Of a stretch of DNA of 64,000 nucleotides, positions 59,144 through 64,000 are shown one piece after another. Every line of letters begins with the position of its first letter. The first letter of the stretch is position 1. The notes under the pieces are model-generated. The model had not been told where the DNA came from. It was given only the letters and a program-made list of their open reading frames with translations, and did not search any database. The position numbers were made by a program, and so were the translations under genes. Source of the stretch: Candidatus Tumulicola sp. (GTDB lineage: Bacteria; Vulcanimicrobiota; Vulcanimicrobiia; Vulcanimicrobiales; Vulcanimicrobiaceae); assembly GCA_036490475.1 (NCBI GenBank), contig DASXDT010000005.1:310001-374000 (forward strand). The letters run 5' to 3'.

Positions 59144-60592
59144 CTAGTAGGTGTCTCCAGGCGTGTCGTCAGCGTGCGTCAGGAAATATCGAGCGTCCTC
59201 GCCGGCCTTAATGGGCACGAACGGGATTGGCTGCTGCGTGAAATCGAACATATCATCGAACCCATCGGCCCGTTGATCGGCGTATTTATGGTGCGAGCCG
59301 ATAAACGGTAAGCCAAATGTTTCTTCGATGAACCGTGCAGTGCTCGCGATCTCGTGTTGCTGGTGTGAAACGTATCCAGCTTTTGCGTACGGCGAAACGA
59401 CGATCACCGGAACACGATATCCGAGACCCTCAAACGCTCTGGTCTCGGGATCCGAGTATTGTTTCGGACGAACCGGATCGAACCACCCACCCCACTCGTC
59501 CCACATAATAATGATCGCAGTGCTGTTCCAATACTGACTCTCACCGACAGCGTTGACGATCGATGCAACCCAAGACGGGCCTAAATTACCTGGCACTTCC
59601 CCGGGGTGATCGGACTTATGCCCGCTCGGGGTGACCCACGATACATTGGCTAAATTATTGCTCGCGATATCCTTGAGGACCACCGTGTCGGGTGTAATGA
59701 TGTTCGCTCGATCGGGGCCTGTCCAGATTGGATTATTGGCTTTGAACGGATCCAGGTTGCTTCCAGAGTCCGCCTCTTGCGTGTAATATTTCCATGTAAC
59801 GCCGGCTGCGTCGAGACTGCCGACGATCGTCGCATACGTGAAGCACGGGAACGGTCCCGGAATTTCATGACCGGTCAACTTTGAAAATACGGCCGGCGTC
59901 GCTTGGCCATACGCCAGTAAATTGACTGTCGTTGACTTGTCCTGAGCGTTGCAGCCCCACTGCGGGCCATTGGGCACCTCAGTTGCATGGCCGGATTGAC
60001 CAGCAACCATGTACTGGTGGGAAGGAAACGTTGGGCCATTGTTAGAGGAAAAAGTATTATCGCCAAGCGCGTATTCTCGGGCCATTGTCCAGTACGGTTG
60101 AATGTCGGAATGTTGTACATAAGAAAATGCCATCTGTTTGAACTTTTCGTTCTTCGAGATCACCCAACATTGCGGTTCGTTGTATGCGTTAACCTTGGTG
60201 CATACCGAACCAGAGTCTTTGTTGCCGACGATGTATCCGTCGAAGCCGTCGCTCTTGCCCTGATCATAGTCTTCGAGGAACTCCGCGTGTGAATGGGTCA
60301 TTTCGTACGGCCAGGTGAGCGGTATCTCTTGAAGCTTATACCGCTTACCGTGGCCCATGCCACTTCCGGCCGATTCCGCGCCTGGAAAGCCATAGAATAA
60401 ATTATTGAAGCTGCGGTTTTCCTGCATGATAACGATGACGTGTTGAATCGGTGTCGATCCGATGGAGTGACGTTCGAAGCTTCCCGTTATTCTTGGAGAG
60501 CCGGGACTCGTTTGCGTATATGAAGAATTGCAGGCGGTTAGGGCTGCCAAAACGAGTATAGAGAGCCGCTTCAAGAGAATTCGCGGTAGCAC
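59144..60592 (-). CDS. PF04185 phosphoesterase lipoprotein, copy 3
   Basis: 482 residues from GTG 60592, chosen because GGAGG lies 4 nt upstream and the lipobox LTAC falls near residue 22; the frame is open to 60808. Family motifs: PIQHVIVIMQENRSFNNLFYG, ALGDNTFSSNNGPTFPSHQYM, WVTPSGHKSDHPGEVPG, IIMWDEWGGWFDPVRP and RVPVIVVSPYAKAG. It is longer than the pair at 52843-55613 and separate from them. It is convergent with the LSm-like gene. Confidence 0.87.
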   Translation of the reverse strand: MLPRILLKRLSILVLAALTACNSSYTQTSPGSPRITGSFERHSIGSTPIQHVIVIMQENRSFNNLFYGFPGAESAGSGMGHGKRYKLQEIPLTWPYEMTHSHAEFLEDYDQGKSDGFDGYIVGNKDSGSVCTKVNAYNEPQCWVISKNEKFKQMAFSYVQHSDIQPYWTMAREYALGDNTFSSNNGPTFPSHQYMVAGQSGHATEVPNGPQWGCNAQDKSTTVNLLAYGQATPAVFSKLTGHEIPGPFPCFTYATIVGSLDAAGVTWKYYTQEADSGSNLDPFKANNPIWTGPDRANIITPDTVVLKDIASNNLANVSWVTPSGHKSDHPGEVPGNLGPSWVASIVNAVGESQYWNSTAIIIMWDEWGGWFDPVRPKQYSDPETRAFEGLGYRVPVIVVSPYAKAGYVSHQQHEIASTARFIEETFGLPFIGSHHKYADQRADGFDDMFDFTQQPIPFVPIKAGEDARYFLTHADDTPGDTY

Positions 60593-60931
60593 GTTGCCTC
60601 CAGTCATTATGATTTTGCATGCTACTGCGTTGAGCAAAATTCCTTTGAGCCGCTTGACTGTTGGCGGCAAGCCCTCTGCTCGGTTGGTGATCCTTCGGAC
60701 TAGGTAGTTGCGAAAATCGTAAGGCATCATCAAGCGCACTCGGTGCGACGCTTGTAAGGAGCTGATCCCCGCCGTACGGGCGTTCGACAAGTCGGCCGGC
60801 CCACACAAGGAACTGTCTTGCTGCGAGCTGGTTCAAGGCAAGCCGCCCCTAGCGCACTCGAAGAACAGTCTTTTGATCGCGCAGTTTCAACGTTCCTCGA
60901 CAACATTCACGTCCTATCGGTTAAGCGGAGT
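60593..60931. other. Gap between copy-3 phosphoesterase and crcB, nothing clear
   Basis: About 340 bp. The frame continuing upstream of the phosphoesterase start (DFRNYLVRRITNRAEGLPPT) looks protein-like, but I cannot assign it to a family. Confidence 0.35.
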
Positions 60932-61321
60932 TCAGCGAATTGCCAGGCGCACACAAGATCCGCCAAGCGCGGCGCCGGTCAGCCCGAGGACGATAGATAG
61001 CGCAACGTAGATGGTCGGAATTAACCATCCCTGCTCAGCAAGGGTCACGCCATCGAGTGCGAACGTGGAGAATGTCGTATAGCCCCCAAGTATGCCCGTT
61101 GCGGCGAAGATTCGGACGGCCGGGGTGGCGCCCATCGCCCGCGACGCCGCGAGTTCAGCAATAATCCCGATAAGAAAACTCCCAGTCACGTTAATAAACA
61201 AGGTCCCATAAGGAAAGCCAGGTCCAAAGCGCTGAAAAAATAGCTGTCCTACGACGTACCGCAGCACACCCCCGATGGAAGCTCCGATCGCTACGAGCAC
61301 GATAGCGCGAGGCTCTATCAT
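60932..61321 (-). CDS. crcB: CrcB/Fluc fluoride channel
   Basis: 129 residues with four helices. Family landmarks: GASIGGVLRYVVGQLF, GTLFINVTGSFLIGII (conserved Asn and Phe region) and GGYTTFSTFALD. Fluc works as an antiparallel dimer that exports fluoride. The ATG overlaps the stop of a small upstream frame (ATGA). It lies downstream of a DUF190 gene governed by the fluoride riboswitch at 61935-61984. Confidence 0.93.
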   Translation of the reverse strand: MIEPRAIVLVAIGASIGGVLRYVVGQLFFQRFGPGFPYGTLFINVTGSFLIGIIAELAASRAMGATPAVRIFAATGILGGYTTFSTFALDGVTLAEQGWLIPTIYVALSIVLGLTGAALGGSCVRLAIR

Positions 61322-61437
61322 TTTGACTGCCTCATCGCATCAAGGATGCGACGAAAATAAAATCGAACGCCCGCGGTATTCCGATCTGTCGTGAGGGTGT
61401 ACCGCAGCTCGCCATCACAAATGATGGCCAACGACAT
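61318..61437 (-). CDS. Possible 39-residue ORF overlapping crcB
   Basis: ATG 61437 gives CDGELRYTLTTDRNTAGVRF-type residues ending at TGA, which overlaps the crcB start. The overlap suggests coupling, but there is no clear ribosome-binding site and no family is recognised. It could also be the tail of a degraded longer gene in the 240 bp between the DUF190 gene and crcB. Confidence 0.3.
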   Translation of the reverse strand: MSLAIICDGELRYTLTTDRNTAGVRFYFRRILDAMRQSK

Positions 61438-61562
61438 GCAGTGTGGTTCGCGACTACGAGCGGCCCGTTTGTCGCAACTATTCGGGCATACTGCTCGGAA
61501 TGGAGGTGACGCACAAGACGTCTATACTTTGTCATACGAGGGCGCGCACATCATGTTGCGGC

Positions 61563-61898
61563 TCAGCGCTTCGCGCACAGGATGCGCATTTGAATTCGTT
61601 CTAAGGTGATCAGCCCATCTGGAATCATCTCGCGTAGTTTGGGAACGGTTTCTCGTATTTTCTCCTCGGTTTCCGCAACCTCGATAAGAATTGGCAGGCT
61701 TGAGGCGCTGTCGATCACACGCATCGAATGCACGCGCTCGTGACTTCCGAAACCTTCGATGCCGCGAAGGACCGTGGCTCCGCCGAATCCGCGATCGCGC
61801 AGCTCGTCGACGATTGCCATGAACAATGGTTTCTTGTGGTAGCGCTCGCCCTCGTCGACGAAGATCCGCATTAGGGTAGCGGTCTGCATCGCGTCCAT
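61563..61898 (-). CDS. DUF190 family protein A
   Basis: 111 residues from ATG 61898; the stretch upstream of it is riboswitch and terminator, not coding. LMRIFVDEGERYHKKPLFMAI, GATVLRGIEGFGSHERVHS and LPILIEVAETEEKIRETVP define DUF190, a PII-like ferredoxin fold often encoded beside crcB. TAGGAG of the terminator stem lies 7 nt upstream and can act as its ribosome-binding site. It is read only if the fluoride riboswitch lets transcription through. Confidence 0.88.
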   Translation of the reverse strand: MDAMQTATLMRIFVDEGERYHKKPLFMAIVDELRDRGFGGATVLRGIEGFGSHERVHSMRVIDSASSLPILIEVAETEEKIRETVPKLREMIPDGLITLERIQMRILCAKR

Positions 61899-61941
61899 AA
61901 AAAAGCTCCTATCTGAAGGCGTGTGCTTCGTCAATAGGAGC
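61899..61941 (-). terminator. Riboswitch-controlled intrinsic terminator
   Basis: On the minus strand GCTCCTA (61941-61935), a loop and TAGGAGC (61911-61905), then U6 (61904-61899). The 5' arm overlaps the conserved 3' end of the fluoride aptamer, so folding of the aptamer and of the terminator exclude each other. Confidence 0.85.
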
Positions 61942-61984
61942 CATCAGCCGCTAGCGGCGGGTAAAGGCGGCGCTCCATCGCCTT
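61935..61984 (-). promoter_or_regulatory. Fluoride riboswitch (crcB motif)
   Basis: Minus strand: GGCGATGGAGCGCCGCC, TTTACCCGCC, then GGCTGATGGCTCCTA. This matches the crcB-motif consensus GGNGAUGG...CCNCC, AACCGCC-like and CUGAUGNCUCCUA, including the loop pairing for the pseudoknot. It is followed by the terminator above and DUF190-A and crcB. Confidence 0.88.
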
Positions 61985-62020
61985 GAAAGAACTCTTCGCG
62001 CCCCGCGTGCCGCCACCTCG

Positions 62021-62392
62021 TCAGGCAGGGGATTCGGGCTTGTTGGCTGTTCGCTTACCCGAGCGCGAGAGCTTCAGGTATTCAGCGGCCTCTAGCGTGA
62101 TTAGTCCTTCACCTACGAAGGATTCCAATTCGGGAATGAGTGCTTCAATTTTGTCGGCGTCATCGACGACTTCGATGAGGACCGGCAGATTTGGAAGCCA
62201 CGAAAATATCTTTGCGAGGTGAATCTCACGATGTTGCCCGAAACCCTCAATACCGCGAAAGACTGTGGCGCCGGCCACGTGCTTGGAACGCAACAGCTCG
62301 ACTACTGCTGTGTACATCGGTTCAATCCCATGGCGGTCCGTCTCGTCGACGAAGATGCGCAGCAATCGGCCTTGCTTGAACCCGTCCATCAC
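62021..62392 (-). CDS. DUF190 family protein B
   Basis: 123 residues: LLRIFVDETDRHGIEPMYTAV, GATVFRGIEGFGQHREIHL and LPVLIEVVDDADKIEALIP. Sequence is about half identical to DUF190-A, suggesting local duplication. It sits upstream of the riboswitch, so its own transcript is not under that control. The extended basic tail (SRSGKRTANKPESPA) is unlike copy A. Confidence 0.85.
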   Translation of the reverse strand: MMDGFKQGRLLRIFVDETDRHGIEPMYTAVVELLRSKHVAGATVFRGIEGFGQHREIHLAKIFSWLPNLPVLIEVVDDADKIEALIPELESFVGEGLITLEAAEYLKLSRSGKRTANKPESPA

Positions 62393-62529
62393 CTAACCTC
62401 GTTCCGCTCGTATGATACACCCTGGGCAGCTTCTTGTCACTCAGAGCACGTGCTGAGCTCCGGTCACATTCGAGTCTGCAGACATTGCGGCCTTGGGGAG
62501 GCGCGAGGTGGGCTTATCTTCCCAGGACG

Positions 62530-63147
62530 TTAGTCGGCTAAGCTATTCAGGTGCTCTGTGTCGTTCATACGTTCGAGCCGAGTTCCCATTTCGGTCAACA
62601 CAAGCTCGTTTAATGCGCATGGTGCTTGAGCGAGCTTCCAGTAGGACGCGAGTGGCGCGCTGAGCGCATAGAGTAACAACACGCGGATGACGGTGTCATG
62701 CGTAACGAATACGACGCGATTGCCCGGAAAGAACGAACGCATAAGTCGTAACGCGTCAGCTGCTCGAACGCCGACGTCCTGCAGGCTTTCACCTCCGGGA
62801 AACCTCACCTCGTCCGGGGCGCTATACCAGCGAGCCAAAGCATCGGGATCTCGACGGCTGAGTTCTTCAACCGTTTGCCATTGCCATTCGCCGTAGTCAA
62901 TATCCGTGAGGCATTCGGCTACTTTCGATTCGAGTCCGCATAGTTCTGAAATCTTAGCAGCAGTCGCAATGCAGCGCCGTAGAGGACTTGCGTAAATAGC
63001 GCTCGGCGTGCCGGCCGCCACAACTGCCCGCGCGAGCGCGGTAGCTTGCTGCAGCCCTCGTTCTGTAAGCTCGACATCGGTGCGCCCGCGAAATCGCTCG
63101 GGCGAAATTCCTTCGACCTCACCGTGTCTCGCGAGAAGAACGGTCAC
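62530..63147 (-). CDS. Histidine phosphatase family protein
   Basis: 205 residues from GTG 63147, which starts just before VLLARHGEVEG; a longer frame to 63237 adds a Ser/Arg-rich stretch. Phospho-His motif ARHGE, then YASPLRRCIATA, DIDYGEWQWQT, PGGESLQDVGVRA and VFVTHDTVIR complete the active site. Such enzymes include phosphoglycerate mutases and alpha-ribazole/sugar phosphatases; the substrate cannot be set. It is divergent from the MFS gene. Confidence 0.85.
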   Translation of the reverse strand: MTVLLARHGEVEGISPERFRGRTDVELTERGLQQATALARAVVAAGTPSAIYASPLRRCIATAAKISELCGLESKVAECLTDIDYGEWQWQTVEELSRRDPDALARWYSAPDEVRFPGGESLQDVGVRAADALRLMRSFFPGNRVVFVTHDTVIRVLLLYALSAPLASYWKLAQAPCALNELVLTEMGTRLERMNDTEHLNSLAD

Positions 63148-63227
63148 GCCAAAAGTTGCAGAACGTTGAGGTTGCGGAGACGTAAAATAGCGAGGAAGTC
63201 TCGACCTGCTCGGCTCGGGAGTACTGC

Positions 63228-64000
63228 TTGAAATCAACGAAACGGGCCCTCCGATTCATCATTGTTTTGGGCGTCGTCAGCCTCTTTGCTGACTTTACGT
63301 ACGAAGGCTCGCGGAGCATTGCAGGCCCGTACTTAGGACTCCTCGGCGCGAGTGCAGTGCTCATCAGCATCGTTGCTGGCTTCGGAGAACTGCTGGGCTA
63401 CGGTCTACGGCTCGTCTCTGGGCCATTGGCGCAGCGGACAGGTCGTTTTTGGCTTATCACGATCGCAGGATATGTTCTTCAGATGAGCTCCGTTCCGCTC
63501 TTGGCACTCGCAACCAATTGGCAAACTGCTGCAGTGCTCATCGTCCTCGAGCGAGTCGGTAAAGCGGTGCGCAATCCCCCACGCGACGTCATGATTTCGT
63601 ACGCCGCCAAGGAAGTTGGTTATGGCTACGGCTTTGGAGTGCACGAGGCGCTCGACCAGCTCGGAGCGTTGATTGGTCCGCTGCTTGTGGCGCTGGTCCT
63701 AGCGACGCATCATGCGTTTCGGGCGGCGTTCGTCGTCTTAGCGGCTCCGGCAGTCGTTACGATCGTTGCCGTCATCGCGGCGCGTGTTATTTATCCGCGA
63801 CCGCACGACTTTGAAAGGCCCGAACGAACCCCTGTCGCTCGCGCTCGACGCGACCCGGCGCTCATTCTGTATCTGTCGGGAGCGATACTGGTGGCGGCCG
63901 GTTTTGCCGACTACCCTCTCATCGCGTTTCACTTTCAGCGGCATCTCGGTATGACCACATGGCTTCCGATCGCCTATGCTATCGCGATGGCGACGAGCGG
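63228..64000 (+). CDS. MFS transporter, 3' end beyond the window
   Basis: TTG 63228 with GGAG six bases upstream. At least 257 residues, running off the window. N-terminal FIIVLGVVSLFADFTYEGSR, GPYLGLLGASAVLISIVAG, then the inter-TM2-3 loop GPLAQRTGRFWLIT and VGKAVRNPPRDVMIS indicate a 12-helix major facilitator. Substrate unknown. Divergent from the histidine phosphatase with about 80 bp between. Confidence 0.75.
   Translation, partial: MKSTKRALRFIIVLGVVSLFADFTYEGSRSIAGPYLGLLGASAVLISIVAGFGELLGYGLRLVSGPLAQRTGRFWLITIAGYVLQMSSVPLLALATNWQTAAVLIVLERVGKAVRNPPRDVMISYAAKEVGYGYGFGVHEALDQLGALIGPLLVALVLATHHAFRAAFVVLAAPAVVTIVAVIAARVIYPRPHDFERPERTPVARARRDPALILYLSGAILVAAGFADYPLIAFHFQRHLGMTTWLPIAYAIAMATS

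Noticed and set aside
59015-59311. 98-codon plus-strand ORF
   Set aside because: Mostly antisense to the conserved C-terminus of phosphoesterase copy 3.
1-64000. CRISPR arrays, rRNA genes, full insertion sequences with transposase
   Set aside because: No regularly spaced repeat-spacer array, rRNA-like sequence or DDE/serine/tyrosine recombinase motif was found on either strand.

Overview
The window is a GC-rich chromosomal segment of a diderm bacterium. It carries lipoboxed beta-propeller proteins, signal-peptide DUF5916 proteins, RND efflux pumps and a BlaI/M56 signalling pair. The mix of secreted propeller lipoproteins, DUF5916 paralogues, PF04185 phosphoesterases, a GH125 mannosidase and a Gram-positive-style LexA box suggests a deep-branching lineage; Eremiobacterota/Vulcanimicrobiota (WPS-2) is my best guess. 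There is no rRNA, convincing tRNA or marker gene to settle this.

Layout, 0-28 kb: mostly host genes. There is a DUF5916 protein, an SOS-type imuA-imuB pair, a 702-bp transposable element with 57-bp inverted repeats and a 9-bp target duplication beside the imuA promoter, and beta-propeller lipoproteins. A minus-strand run encodes BlaI, an M56 sensor protease fused to pentapeptide repeats, a secreted pentapeptide protein and a second DUF5916 protein. Next come DUF1345, a GH125-purA-fliJ-fliO-like operon (purA lacks any ATG/GTG/TTG start that keeps its P-loop), an MdtABC-like tripartite pump, and a histidine kinase whose response regulator has lost its receiver domain.

Layout, 28.12-43.33 kb: a compact ~15.2-kb element bounded by inverted repeats (GCTCTGTTCC core) and an 8-9-bp direct duplication (CTAAATAAT), with no recognisable transposase. 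Its cargo is two divergent operons. Leftward are two TerB_N-like proteins, a BrxD-like (DUF2791) AAA+ ATPase and an Lhr-type SF2 helicase. Rightward are NurA, HerA, Mre11/SbcD and Rad50/SbcC, an archaeal-style end-resection set. A convergent unknown protein has a possible PD-(D/E)XK-like site. I propose this as a mobile DNA-processing or anti-phage module and as the most interesting system here.

Layout, 43.4-51.1 kb: more defence genes. DarTG (DNA ADP-ribosyltransferase and macrodomain antitoxin), a four-gene type II CBASS operon (Cap4-CD-NTase-Cap2-Cap3), and the decayed 3' end of a DUF3320-type helicase/nuclease.

Layout, 51.4-64 kb: metal, anion and envelope housekeeping. An Nramp gene is interrupted by one amber codon. 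There are three PF04185 phosphoesterases, a DUF211-VIT1/CCC1 pair, and a Cfa-type methyltransferase coupled to a tiny LSm-like protein. A fluoride-resistance cluster (two DUF190 genes, CrcB) contains a well-formed fluoride riboswitch with its terminator. A histidine phosphatase and a divergent MFS transporter, cut by the window end, close the segment.
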